Part shown: one piece after another, positions 1 to 10,521 of the stretch
Layout of the letters: each line of letters opens with the position of its first letter
Position numbering within the stretch: position 1 is the stretch's first letter
Origin: Bradysia coprophila
Taxonomy: Eukaryota; Arthropoda; Insecta; Diptera; Sciaridae
Assembly: GCF_014529535.1 (NCBI RefSeq)
Contig: NC_050738.1
Coordinates: 310,001 to 374,000 of the forward strand
Direction of reading: 5' to 3'
DNA: 64,000 nt
The notes under the pieces: generated by a model
The model's input: the letters and a program-made list of their open reading frames with translations, nothing else
The model's database searches: none
Told to the model about the DNA's origin: nothing
Made by a program: the position numbers and the translations under genes

Positions 1-660
1 ATTTGATTCCTCTGGCACTACCTCACTTCCATCGGATGTTTTGATGGATTTGCGTTATTTTCGACATGAGTGAGGTGTTCCAAGGCTGGTTCCTAAATTT
101 TGGGATGACAGATTATTTCTCTGGCACTTCCTAACTTTCATCGGATTTTTTGATGGATTCGGGTTATTTTCGACATAAGTGAGGTGTTCCAAGGTTGGTT
201 CCTATATTTTGGGATGACAGATGATTCATCTGGCACTTCCTAACTTTCATCGGATTTTTTGATGAATTTGGGTTATTTTCGATATAAGTGAGGTGTTCCA
301 AGGTTGGTTTCTGAATTTTGGGATGACAGATGATTCCTCTGGCACTTCCGAACTTCCATCGGATTTTTCGATGGATTTGGGTTATTTTCGACATGAGTGA
401 GGTGTTCCAAGGTTTGTTCCTAAATTTTGGGATGACAGATGATTCCTCTGGCACTTCCTAACTTCCATCGGATTTTTCGATGGATTTGGGTTATTTTCGA
501 TATAAGTGAGGTGTACCAATATTGGTTTATAGATTTTGGAATGACAGATGATTCCTCTGGCACTACCTAACTTCCATCGAATTTTTTGATGGATTTTGTT
601 TATTTTCGACATGAGTGTACCAAGATTAGTTTCTAGATTTTAGGATTCAGACTGATTTCT
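1..660. repeat. 109-bp tandem satellite, about six copies
   Basis: The marker GGGATGACAG recurs at 102, 211, 320 and 429, and as GGAATGACAG at 538, so the period is 109 bp throughout. Each unit also carries a small imperfect palindrome (CCATCGGA, T-run, CGATGG). The first copy is cut by the window edge, so the array continues to the left. The last copy, after about 560, is more diverged. Short open frames on the minus strand here only reflect the repeat and have no protein character. Confidence 0.93.
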
Positions 661-709
661 CTAACATTTTTTAACTTCCATAAGGTTTTTCGATGTTGTC
701 GAAATGACA

Positions 710-831
710 TACAATCGCTAAACCGAACTGGTGTGCATACGTTATTTTGCACCAGCTGGTCACATACAATTCCAAATGGGACCAGCTGGTGCAAAATAAC
801 GTATGCACACCAGTTCCGTTTAGCGACTGTA
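710..831. repeat. Near-perfect 52-bp inverted repeat (hairpin element)
   Basis: The arm at 710-761 is the reverse complement of 780-831 with only a few mismatches; the loop is 762-779. Both arms contain ACGTATGC and CCAGCTGG motifs. It fits a short fold-back MITE. I see no clear target duplication. Confidence 0.85.
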
Positions 832-849
832 CTTACAAAAGTGGTGATA

Positions 850-1117
850 TCAGTCAAAAAACCCTTAAAGGATAAATGTGACGCAAGTCCTTTATGTTAC
901 TTACAAAATAATTTACTCAAAAAATTTGTGAAAGAAAATTTTACAAAAAGAAATTTGCGTCACAAGTGGCAGATGATTCGCTTTTCTTCCGTTTAAATTC
1001 TTTCAGTACATTTTTCAACCATTTTCCTAACAACACGTTCCTCAACATCTCATCTGCCACTTGTGACGCAAATTTCTTTCACAAATTTTTTAACCCCTTT
1101 AAGGGTTTTTTGACTGA
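850..1117. mobile_element. MITE-like element with TCAGTCAAAAAACCC ends
   Basis: The left end at 850 reads TCAGTCAAAAAACCCTT and its reverse complement closes the element at 1117. An inner pair also matches: 951-975 against 1049-1073, around the core GTCACAAGTGGCAGATG. There is no coding potential, so it is a non-autonomous inverted-repeat element. Confidence 0.8.
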
Positions 1118-2096
1118 TTATTAATAATTGGAACATTTTCAAGTTCTCATCATGTGTTGTACGTTTCATAATTAACCACTAGTTTCTCGACCAAAAATAT
1201 GTCATTAAGTTCTTTGTGTGCAAGACAAGATTTCTTTTATGTTAAAATGACAGTCCACAATTCGCCAAGATAAAGTCTCACACTGTACCGTGCCGTTCAA
1301 TAAAACTTAAATCAAAGAGATACTGCACCTTGGAAGTTTCAAGTTGGAACTTTGCAGAGGATTTTTTTTTATCCAAATTCTTTTCTGATTAAGAATTTGT
1401 TAAAACATCAAAAGTACATTAGCTTTTTGATTGAATTTTTATTCAACCGCATCTTGGTCACTAAGTGAAGTAAGGTAAAAGTATTCACGGAAATTATTAA
1501 TTGTCCCCACAAATTATCCCAATATAACTTATTTGTAACTGTCCCTCATTCCACTTTCATTAAACGGAACAACTCACTCCGGCTCTGTATACAACACACT
1601 TTTAACTTATTTCTTAACGGAAACAGTCTCAAAGGCAGTGTATATATTCAGTCGCTGTGCAGTGATGCACAAGTACAGTTGTACACTGTATAGTGCTGAA
1701 GATGTGCGTTAAACTATAAAAAGAATTTAATTATTCAAACAGTGGACTCAACCGACCATCGTCCGGCATCATAATATCTTAACAAAATTATGCCGCGAAT
1801 CAATCATCTCTTCTGATGGAAACACAATGAGATCAATTGGTAAGTCGTTAGTGAGTGTATAAGTTAGGGAATTGATCATTTTTTTAAATTAAATAATGAT
1901 ATCGAGGTCTTGTTGCTGCTGTAATTAGACAGTATGAGGTATCTTAAATGTTATACTTAGACATTTACGTTGAAAACGACCAATAAAATCTTTCGAATCT
2001 ATAAATCTGAAATTTTATTTTCATGCTTCGGGGCCGAAAATGAGGGCAATTTTTCGAATTTTCTCGGGTTTCCGGCCCTCTGCATGAAAACTCACA
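1118..2096. other. Intergenic, no gene recognised
   Basis: AT-rich sequence with stops in all frames. I see no exon-like stretch and no strong repeat. Confidence 0.5.
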
Positions 2097-2208
2097 TGTG
2101 CACCTGTTTAGGACGGTTGATTTAAGGCACTTTCGCTTGTAGACCTCACTTCGTTCGGCCTACAATCCGCGAAATTGCCTAAAATCAATCGTCCAAAACA
2201 GGTACACA
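2097..2208. repeat. Imperfect hairpin of about 50-bp arms
   Basis: TGTGCACCTGTTT at 2097-2109 pairs with AAAACAGGTACACA at 2195-2208. The interior, built on GGACGGTTGATT and AATCAATCGTCC, continues the pairing with mismatches around the centre near 2150. Confidence 0.75.
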
Positions 2209-2606
2209 AATGACTATTGTTCAAAGTGATTAAATCGATTTAAGATGCTCGATCGTTTATGTGAACAATCTTTATATATTCACTCTCGCAACCATGGAGA
2301 TGATAGCATGCGTCGGATTTTTTTTATATGAATTTTTTATCACTGCCGTCGTAGGCGAATATAGTGGAAGCCTAATTTATATTTATCTCTGGCAGTAGCA
2401 TTCTTTGCGACTAACAACCGAACTATGATTGTTATTAATATATGACGAAATAGTCATTACTTTCGTCCTAATATAGGCAAACCATTATTGTCGGTACCCT
2501 ACAATAATTCACAATGTATTTGTATATACATCATAAGACGTGCACTGTGTGTGTACTCATTGAGTATGAATTTATATAAGTCGCAGACGCATACGATGTA
2601 TGCGTA

Positions 2607-2803
2607 ACCTGTCACAGACGGCAAGAACATTAACAGTTTTACTATTCAAACTATTACTTCATTTTATGGAAGATTGATTTCAGAAATCTTTTACTTCATT
2701 TGTTTTGAACATGATTTTTGCTATATAAGACCTCATCAGTCAGAGCTTGTCGTTTATTCTTGCTGTCGTTGTCAATAACAGATGACAGCCGTCTGTAACA
2801 GGT
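2607..2803. mobile_element. TA-flanked MITE, complete copy 1
   Basis: The terminal inverted repeats read ACCTGTCACAGACGGC on the left and GCCGTCTGTAACAGGT on the right, and TA lies immediately outside both ends. The interior carries landmarks seen in many other copies: two TTACTTCAT blocks, TATATAAGAC and CAATAACAGATGA. No protein is encoded. The TA duplication and ~197-bp size fit a non-autonomous Tc1/mariner-type element. Confidence 0.85.
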
Positions 2804-2953
2804 TAAATGTATACACATCACGAGTACATGAGTTTGTAAGACACATTTTAAGTGTATGTATTGGTGGTTGTTGGTCTGATCTTCCGTATGTTTTCTTTCG
2901 TTTGAAGACATACAGCCAGTCAAACACAACAATAGAGGTATCACAATATTTAA

Positions 2954-3038
2954 CCTATTACGGTTGGCTCACATCTGTTATCGACAAAGAGATCCGATGA
3001 GAAAACTATCAATACGCTTGCCGTCTGTGAGAGGTTCT
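2954..3038. mobile_element. TA-MITE, internally deleted copy
   Basis: Begins with ACCTATTACGG after TA and ends with GCCGTCTGTGAGAGGT. It retains CATCTGTTATCGACAA and CAATACGCTTG but lacks most of the core of the full-length copies. Confidence 0.65.
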
Positions 3039-3039
3039 A

Positions 3040-3704
3040 AATAAACTACCCGCAACACTTTTCGTTACTTTTTTTTTCTTGATTTAGTAAATATTTCTTC
3101 CGAAATTCAATGCGTGTGTTTGCAACGCCACAACTACTTCAGTACCTGAATCAGCATTAATTTTTTTATTATTTTCTCTGCGCTTTAGATAGACGATTGC
3201 GGAATAGGAGATTAATAACAAACGGCTGCTGATGGAATACTGTAATTTCTGGAAATAATCTACCACATTCGAAATGCTGACAAACAATTTGAGACATTCT
3301 TTAACAATAAAAATTGAAAAAAATCAACGAAAATTTTTGGCAAAAGATGAATCTGCGGTTATGTTGAAATCGGAACTTTGCAACTTAACATCCTAATACT
3401 AACACGCTGCTACCCGGGTTATTGTATCGGAGACTGTTACAAGGAGATCAATTTCGTAACTAATCTTCCGTTGTCCGAATCCAACATGTCTACACATTCA
3501 CCTTCTCACAGTTATGATACACTTGAGTATAGGACCAATCCAAACACAGAATTTTATCATTACCGCGTAGTGGTTGATAGCACGAATCCGTTTGGGTCCC
3601 AAATCTGACGATTTAACTCGCTCGGCTACCACCACTTATTTCGATCATCGATTTTTAACTCATATCAGCTGTAAACGAAACTGATTGAAATAATAAAAAA
3701 TGTT
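3040..3704. other. Intergenic, no gene recognised
   Basis: Low-complexity AT-rich sequence. The only open frames, near 3084-3287 and 3378-3608, are short and show no domain or splice context. Confidence 0.4.
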
Positions 3705-3777
3705 TAGTACCGGAATCGAACTGGCTGTCTTTTAGTTTCAAAGTCCATGCTCTACCGAACTGAGCCACCGGGTCTTT
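3705..3777 (-). repeat. tRNA-like sequence (tRNA pseudogene or SINE head)
   Basis: The minus strand carries a Pol III A-box-like GGTGGCTCAGTTCGG and a B-box GTTCGATTCC at tRNA spacing, with CTTTGAA where the anticodon loop would be, as in tRNA-Gln(TTG). The anticodon stem pairs poorly, so this is probably a decayed tRNA or tRNA-derived SINE rather than a working tRNA. Confidence 0.5.
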
Positions 3778-3847
3778 TGCAGTTGGATGATTATTTTTAC
3801 TTGACATAAATATAAACAATAAAGTTGAAATAAATAAAAAAAAAGTT

Positions 3848-3920
3848 GGCACGCAATGGGCTCGAACTCGCAGCCTCATAGTCCTGAAACACATGCTCCA
3901 GCCCACTAACCCACGCAGGC
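3848..3920 (-). repeat. Second tRNA-like sequence, same strand
   Basis: On the minus strand, GCCTGCG at the 5' end pairs with the 3' end at six of seven positions, counting wobbles. A TGGGTTAGTGG A-box and a GAGTTCGAGCCC B-box are present, and a T-run follows. The anticodon and T stems are imperfect. It lies 70 bp upstream of the other tRNA-like unit in the same orientation, with an AT-rich spacer, which fits tandem tRNA-derived SINE modules. Confidence 0.5.
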
Positions 3921-4482
3921 TTCTTCAATAATGAAAATAATTTTAGTGTTTCCTTTTCGCCAGCAATTTTTGGCCCGTTTGACGTTTATAGTAGTCATCC
4001 AGGCGTATTATGTCCTTCAATTACGAAATTCATTAATGAGTTGACAGACCAAAAATATTTGAAAATTTCACATGTTGCAGGTTGCCTTGTCTTCAGGTAA
4101 TCTAAAACAAAGTTTAACAAAGTTACCTGCTACAGGGGAAATTTTCAAATATGTTTTGTTGGTGTTAAGCAGTTAAGCGAAATGTTGGAGGAATGTTCGA
4201 TTGCGTCCTTTTAACTGAATGGATGGTTGATGATACAGCAACAAGGCTCAAGCCTGTGAAACGCGCTGAAACTATATAGTTTATATTCACTCAAGATCGA
4301 AACACCGAGCAATGACAAACCCAACAACTATTTTTTCCAAACAATTAATTGCATTACATTGAGAAGAAGGATGTATCAACGCCTTGAATTACAATCGTAT
4401 AACGCCAAAAACTCTACTAAGCACAAGCAAACTCTTCAGGTGCAATGTGTTTCTACAACATGTTGCAAGGAGTTGTCTTTTC
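3921..4482. other. Intergenic, no gene recognised
   Basis: No exon-like reading frame or clear repeat seen. Confidence 0.4.
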
Positions 4483-4926
4483 ATAAATTGATTTAGTTTC
4501 GAGAAGTTTAAGAGCAATCTTCACATGGCAAATTTGTAGCCTACATTTGGGCACAAAAATGTTACATTTTTGACGATAATATTGCCCTCGCATCTTTTTT
4601 GGAAAAAGTAAAAACATCGTTTGGTGTTGAAATGTGTTAGCTTTGAATAAAACATAGAAAGGTGTGTGGTGATGTAACCTAGGTCCGAGAAAACTCAAAA
4701 TTTGTGTCAATTTTCATGAACTATTGAGTTTTCTCCAACTTCGTATACAGCATCACAAAACTTTCAATTTTTTATTCAAAGCGAACACATTTCAGCACCA
4801 AACGATGTTTTTATTTTTTCCAAAAAGGATTCGAGGGCAATATTATCGTCAAAAATTTAACATTTTTGTGCCCAAATGTAGGCTACAAATTGGCCATGTG
4901 AAGATTGCTCTTAAGCTAATTTATAA
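4483..4926. mobile_element. Fold-back element with ~200-bp arms
   Basis: The left arm from 4483 is the reverse complement of the right arm ending at 4926. It includes GTAGCCTACATTTGGGCAC and its partner, and ACGATAATATTGCCCTCG and its partner. The centre at about 4687-4735 is a smaller palindrome around GAGAAAACTCAA and TTGAGTTTTCTC. Diverged relatives sit at 17211-17620, 22640-22960 and about 56640-56880. The open frames inside are mirror images of each other and not genes. Confidence 0.85.
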
Positions 4927-5134
4927 AATATTTAACTAAAAACTTACAAAGTTCGAGTTCGGTACGGAATGACAACAATATTATGACATTTACAGCAAAA
5001 CCTATCACAACAATAAAGTAGCTCCTTTAGAATTTTTTACAAACTGGAGCTACGCAGGTCACTTGTTATGTTTTATTATTATGAAAAATAAATGAAATGA
5101 AATGAGATGAACAATTGACCGTTTTCGACCATTA

Positions 5135-5338
5135 ACCTGTTACAGACGGCTGTCATCTGTTATCGACAACGACAGTAATAATAAACGACAAGCTCTGACT
5201 AAAGAGGTCTTATATAGCAAAAAGCATGTTCAAAACAAATGAAGTAAAAGATTTCTGAAATCAATCTTTGAAAATCTTCAATCAAATGAAGTAATAGATC
5301 AGATAATAAAACTGTTAATGTGCTTGCCGTCTGTGACT
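5135..5338. mobile_element. TA-MITE, complete copy 2 (opposite orientation)
   Basis: Starts ACCTGTTACAGACGGC after TA and ends GCCGTCTGTGACT before TA. It carries the same interior as 2607-2803 in reverse: ATCTGTTATCGACAACGAC, GTCTTATATAGC, then two GAAGTAA blocks. Confidence 0.82.
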
Positions 5339-5719
5339 TAAAAACCCATGCTAATCGAAAGCTCTGATGTCAAGTGGATGGCACGTTGACTGCCGAAATC
5401 AAACTTCTCTGTGAAAAATCATAATCGGACTGGTCAATATTTGTGACGATTCTAGCACTCTTCGCTTCGTCTTGTTATGCTCCTCATTCCACACAGTTAT
5501 ATTGTCAGTATCTGGAACTCGTCCAGAATAGTAAAGAAGAACCAGAGCCGTAGTTAGCTCTAAATATTGAGAGAAATAAATCGCTTGCATTCCGATCTGA
5601 ACCAAAAAACCGACTGAAATAACTAAAGATTTTAATTCAACTGTCGAGAAAATAGTCCTGAAACTAGACACCATCCTACGATGGTATAGAGCTGCATGGG
5701 AAGTTTTTCTTCAACACTC

Positions 5720-6200
5720 CCTATGCCAGCCAAACGACTAAGGCAAGCAAACGATGGACTGTTTCAAAGTGCATTACATTGCATACAAGAAATGGATAAC
5801 TCCGCAAAAATTCTCAACGTAACGGGAGATTCGTCAAAAGTTCTACGAACGGAACGATAGACATTTGAACAGTGGTGCAGTCTAAAATATCAAGGCTCCG
5901 GAGTGGAAAGTTTCAAAATACACACAGCGAGCAACGACTTCATCTACAACAAGAAGAGCCTACCATCATCGAAATGGGAATCTACAATTAAGCTGAACTG
6001 CAAAATCGTTCGAGGTTAGCGATATCGCCACAATTTTGAGAAAACTTTTGGGCTAACTTAATCTTCGTCAACACATTCGGAACAAAGAAATAGATGGTTC
6101 TAAGACTTTGGTTTGGCAGTCGAGGGACGTTCGGTGCCAGTGTGCTTAATTTCGTCGACGAATTGAAGCTCGACAAATTGCGGCTTAAGAGTATTGTCCG
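5720..6200 (+). pseudogene. Decayed non-LTR retrotransposon ORF fragment
   Basis: One plus-strand frame runs from about 5722 to a stop near 6020 with at least one internal stop near 5860. It reads like the C-terminal region of a retrotransposon polyprotein: LKYQGSGVESF, then DFIYNKKSLPSSKW, then IKLNCKIVR, spaced as in arthropod non-LTR reverse transcriptase proteins. The expected zinc-knuckle part after it is scrambled, and the inverted-array element starts at 6237. Family assignment is from memory of motif style. Confidence 0.5.
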
Positions 6201-6236
6201 TGATTAACCACCATATTTCGGTGGCGGGACATTTCC

Positions 6237-7655
6237 ACACCGTCAATATCGTCAGTATCAATATCAATATCAATATCGTTTTTTGGACGATAGTATCGTC
6301 TCAAAATCGATATTATCGCCCAAAAAATGTTCATCCAGGACGATAATATCGTCTAAATTGAGAAATTCTAAAATATTGTCTGGACGATAGTATCGTTTTC
6401 TTGTTGATATTATCGTTCAAATAACGATATTATCGTTTTCTGGACGATATTACCGTTCTAGAAAATCTAATGGATATTTTCGTTTTCTGTACGATAATAT
6501 CGTCCAAAACGATAATATCGTCCTGGGCGATATTATCGTTTTCTTAAACGATAATATCGTCCAGGACGATACTATCGTTTAAAAAAACGATAATATCGCC
6601 CAGGACGATATTATCGTTTAGTTTTGGGTGGTAATATTGTCCAGGACTCAATTTTACTCAGAGGTGCAGCAAGAACCGAATTCTCTTCCAAAATATCGAA
6701 AAACAATTGTCAGAGGAAATCACCTACACATCAGTGTTTAAAAAAGGCGTTTAGTTCGTCCCTAAATAATTCATCTTTTTACGTAATGAATAACAACTTT
6801 GATTGTATATAAGAAGCGTTTTAACACGCCGAGCGATCCGGCCCATTGCCCCGGAGCGAAGCGGAACGGTGTCGGAACTTAAGAGTTAATTTTTTTTTCT
6901 CGCATCGTCTCATAATTAGTCTGTGTAATTTTTCTATATAAAATTTAAATTTACGGAACCAAATGAACCAATTTTTAATATATATTTGCCGTCTATAAAA
7001 AGGTGTTTATCTACAAGATTTTGTGTTTCGTCTTCAACAACCATCCAGAACGATAATATCGCCCAGGACGATATTATCGTCTAGAATTTTTATTTTAAAT
7101 AAATTAAAAACGATATTATCGTCCTGGACGATATTATCGTCCTGGACGATATTATCATCTCAAATTTAAAAAAATAAATTAATTAAAAACGATATTATCG
7201 TCCCAAAAATTATCGCCCAGGACGATAATATCGTCCAAAATAACGATAAATTTGTTCAGAAAAAGAAAATAACGATAACGTCCAGCGGATATTTTCATCC
7301 AGGACGATATTATCGTCAAAAAAACGATATTTTCGTTTTTTGAACGATAATATCGTTTTTTAGACGATAGTATCATCAAAAAAACGATAGAATCGTCCAA
7401 AAAAACGATATTATCGTTTAAAAACGATATTATCGTTTTTTTAAACGATAATATCGTCAAGAAAACGATAATATCGTTCTGAAAATATTTTAAAATTTAT
7501 AATTTTAGACAATATTATCGTCCTGGATGAAATTTTTTTGGACGATACTATCGTCTAAAAAACGATACTATCGTCCAAAAAACGATACTATCGTTTTTTA
7601 GACGATACTATCGTCTAAAAAAAGATTATATCGTTCCTGACGATATTGACGGTGT
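6237..7655. mobile_element. 1.4-kb element with arms of repeated CGATAATATCG palindromes
   Basis: An 18-bp perfect terminal inverted repeat, ACACCGTCAATATCGTCA, starts at 6237 and closes at 7655. The regions next to both ends (about 6260-6640 and 7040-7640) are dense arrays of the motif ACGATATTATCGTCC and variants, dozens of times in both orientations. The core, about 6640-7020, is non-repetitive and includes CGTTTTAACACGCCGAGCGA and CTCGCATCGTCT, which recur in the element at 10522-11909. No transposase frame is present, so it is non-autonomous. Confidence 0.85.
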
Positions 7656-8410
7656 AGTTATGTCGCCTCATCCCATATTTCACGAGGCCATTTGTAGCCG
7701 TGATAAGAAAAATTTGTTTGACCTGATCTGTAGCAAGTGTGTTGCCACATTTTATAACAAGAGAGTATCTCAAAACACAGTTTCTTTTTCGACGTTTCGA
7801 TTTTTAGATAAACTTATAAAAAAATGGGCGCATTTTACAGGCATACCGTAGAACAATTTTTTGCTTAGAATAATGTTTTACGCCGACTAAAAATAATTTG
7901 TAGAAATGCCCCAACTTTATTGTACCACCATCCGAAAACAAAGTCACCGAATAAAACACACACTGACTGGAGTAAGAAAACGTTTGTCAATTTATTTATC
8001 GCATACGCGGTTTGATTCCCCGAAAAAATTATTCACCTAGGATATATAAACAAACATTATACTTCTGTAAATTGTCAAAGTGTCATTCGCATATCTTGTT
8101 GTCTCGTTTTGGCTTATGCGATAAAAAAGAATATGCAAGTATGACAAGCCGTCTCGGCAAGCCTCGACCGCTTTGTCATACGTGCATAATATTTATTACT
8201 TAACTAGGGAGGGAATGTGGCCATTGCCTCCCTAGAAAAAACCCTTTACCTCGCTCTTAAAGTCAAATAACATACTTTACACGGGAAATAATTTAATATT
8301 TCGTATCACGAAGGGTAACGTACCTCGGGCTGAAACCCTCGGATACTGTTACTCATCTGGATACGATATATCAAATTACTTCACTGATAATCTACTAATA
8401 ACAGACATTT
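7656..8410. other. 3' flank of the terpene synthase gene
   Basis: No exon found. It contains hairpins at 8136-8182 (TATGACAA and TTGTCATA arms) and 8204-8235 (CTAGGGAGG and CCTCCCTAG arms). On the minus strand, ATTAAA at 8292-8297 lies about 115 nt after the terpene synthase stop and could be a variant poly(A) signal. Confidence 0.4.
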
Positions 8411-9801
8411 TTACTTCGTCTCGTAAATTACGTTATACCTATTACAGTGTATGGATAGAGCAAAATTACCGGCATTTACAGCGGTCAAACCTTCGACAAA
8501 CTTCTTGCCATCAGCGCCAAGATTATGATCGTTGGCAAGACTATCAGCAAGCTCTTTATATTCAGATTCATATTCTCTGATAATATTCAACGATCTTTCG
8601 AATGCCTCTACTATGGAACACTTGTACTTGAGCACATGGAATCCGACTATGTTCACAAGCATATTAGTCATGTTCCCATTCTGTTCCAGATACTCCTTCT
8701 CGAAGGAATACACATCGTTGACGAATATGGTGCACAGATTACACAGATCCATTAAACGCTGAATCCTATCATCGTGCCACACCTCATCGGAAAGCTGAAT
8801 TTTCTCCGAATATTCAATTAACGCGAATAATGTTTTCATGCCACCACTCTCCAGGCGAACCTTTTCATTAAAAAGAATTTCGTTATCAAAATTGATTGAT
8901 TGAGCAGAAGAGTGTTCTTACTTTGCTGATCCTATCCAGGTCGAGTAGCTGTACCTCGATCAGTTCATTTTCATTATTGTTAGCCAAGCAATACGAACGC
9001 CACACTTCTATGAATCGTTTTCTCTGATCCATGCTCATATCCAGGAAAATCTCGTCGACAACATAGTAGACACATAGTATGTACGGTTTGAAGTTAAGTA
9101 GCGAAACATTGTGCTCCTCACCCGTCACATGGATGGCTTCCAATCGTTTTATGGAGTCCATAGCTTGATCTATGATTAGATTTGTAGTTTTTTTGTCACG
9201 ACCAAGCTCTATATGGTCGTCGCAGATGAATAAATAACCCATCCACTTTACCAGCCGTTCGAAACTATGAAAAAAGATTTTGGTGCATATTTGGAGAGCT
9301 GCGTTTAGAAAGTAGCGAGACAAGCAATTTGGTCCGAAAGCACACGAACAATTTTGCTTCGATGGGATGCTGCGTTTTCCGTTGTAATTTGATGTTCACT
9401 ACAGGCTAAACAATGGAAAACGCAGCTTAATTGTCGATCCAATCAATGCAAAATTGCTCGTGTGCTTTCAACCTTAGCTCATGTTAAATATCACTTACCG
9501 CTTGATATCCTTGCAAAACGGATACAGGTAGGACGAAGTCATGATACTGGCTTCGCGTACTCGTCGTTCGTAATGAAGTTTAGGAAGAAGTGAAAATTGA
9601 AACATCCAGTCCATCCATTCGTTCGTAAGTGTAAGTTGCTTATCAAATGGGTTGGCATAGTACGTGAATATGGACTTGAATTTCGGTATCTGATGCCTAC
9701 CATCTCTTGACAAAAATCTCTGATCGGTTACTGAGAGTTACGAGTTTAGATAAGATTTTAGGAAATGTAATTTTTAAGAAAAACTTACTTTCAGAATGCA
9801 T
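8411..9801 (-). CDS. Microbial-type class I terpene synthase, four exons, complete (345 aa)
   Basis: Exons on the minus strand are 9801-9789, 9730-9499, 9264-8922 and 8860-8411. The introns are 58, 234 and 61 nt, all GT...AG, with phases 1, 2 and 0 that join into one frame. Class I terpene cyclases ionise a prenyl diphosphate using Mg2+ and cyclise the carbocation in the cytosol. The diagnostic parts are in order: the Mg-binding D97-D98-H-I-E101; R198 with S201-G202 at the pyrophosphate-sensor/effector site, R198 lying 46 residues before the second motif as in bacterial enzymes; N244-D-V-Y-S248-F-E-K-E252 (NDxxSxxxE); and R337-Y338 near the C-terminus. The length matches single-domain bacterial and fungal sesquiterpene cyclases, and there is no targeting peptide. 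It does not resemble the IDS-derived (farnesyl-diphosphate-synthase-like) enzymes known from insects. The third acceptor (AAAAG) is weak but gives exactly the family-expected junction. Substrate and product cannot be told. Confidence 0.93.
9336..9469. mobile_element. MITE inside terpene synthase intron 2
   Basis: GAAAGCACACGAACAATTTTGC at the left pairs with its near-complement ending at 9469, and the inner GCTGCGTTTTCC pairs with GGAAAACGCAGC. The element makes up more than half of the 234-nt intron, whose two siblings are about 60 nt. Confidence 0.8.
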
Positions 9802-9865
9802 TTTATGTTCGACCTTCAAATGCAGTGCACAAGTAAACTGGAAAGATTCAATTTATGCAATTGAA

Positions 9866-10050
9866 CTCAACTCAAAATAAGTTTTTACTTTTTCGTGGGT
9901 TCCGTTTGTTTCCATCGTTTTATTCGTTACACGTGTATAGCGTCTCCCTTTACATTTATTCAACGGACGAGTTAGTGCAACGAACCTCTTTACTTTGAAA
10001 GAATAGAAAACGAAGTGGAACGAATAAAACTGCAGAACTTTGGGCAAGTA
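9866..10050. repeat. Dispersed repeat upstream of the terpene synthase start
   Basis: Shares blocks in order with 59571-59735: AACTCAACTCAA, ATAAGTTTTTACTTTTT, TTTGTTTCCA, GTGGAAC and AAACTGCAGAAC. It starts about 65 bp upstream of the terpene synthase ATG, so it probably overlaps the promoter or 5' UTR. Confidence 0.6.
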
Positions 10051-10521
10051 AATACACAAAATATTTCCGGAATCCTAACGAATTATATTTTCGTGACTCA
10101 CCAGATTCCAATCTTATAGGCAATGAATCGTTTTGGGTGATTCAAAGTTATCTGTCGTGAATGAGGCATTGTTCCATCTATTTAACACTTTTCCATTGAT
10201 TGGATTATTGATTGTGCGCATGTTCTACACAAGCAAAACATGTTGAATGAATTGGGATCTTAAAAATTCCTATTAGCATTTTATTAAAACTTTTTTTGTC
10301 TATCAGTAATTGATAATCAATTAATATAATATAATATTAATAGTAATAAGAGAGCTGATTAAAACTTTCAGCCGTGTTTTGTGTCTGTTGTTTTCGCTAA
10401 AAGTCGGGCTTTTACCGCGATTCACCTTCGCATTAGCATTAATAATCAGGGAAAATAATAATAAATTAGAATGAAATAATAAATAATGTAAAATACTGTT
10501 AAATAATAAATATGGCATCTA

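Noticed and set aside
7179..7460. Minus-strand frame with repeated IVFLDD-like residues
   Set aside because: Translation of the CGATATTATCG array.
8525..8762. Two plus-strand frames of 76 codons
   Set aside because: Antisense shadows of terpene synthase exon 4.
8886..9323. Single-exon reading of the middle terpene synthase frame with start at MSRYFLN
   Set aside because: That start lies in intron 2; a CATAG acceptor before the FERLVKW codons and the phase match to the previous exon show the true boundary at 9264.
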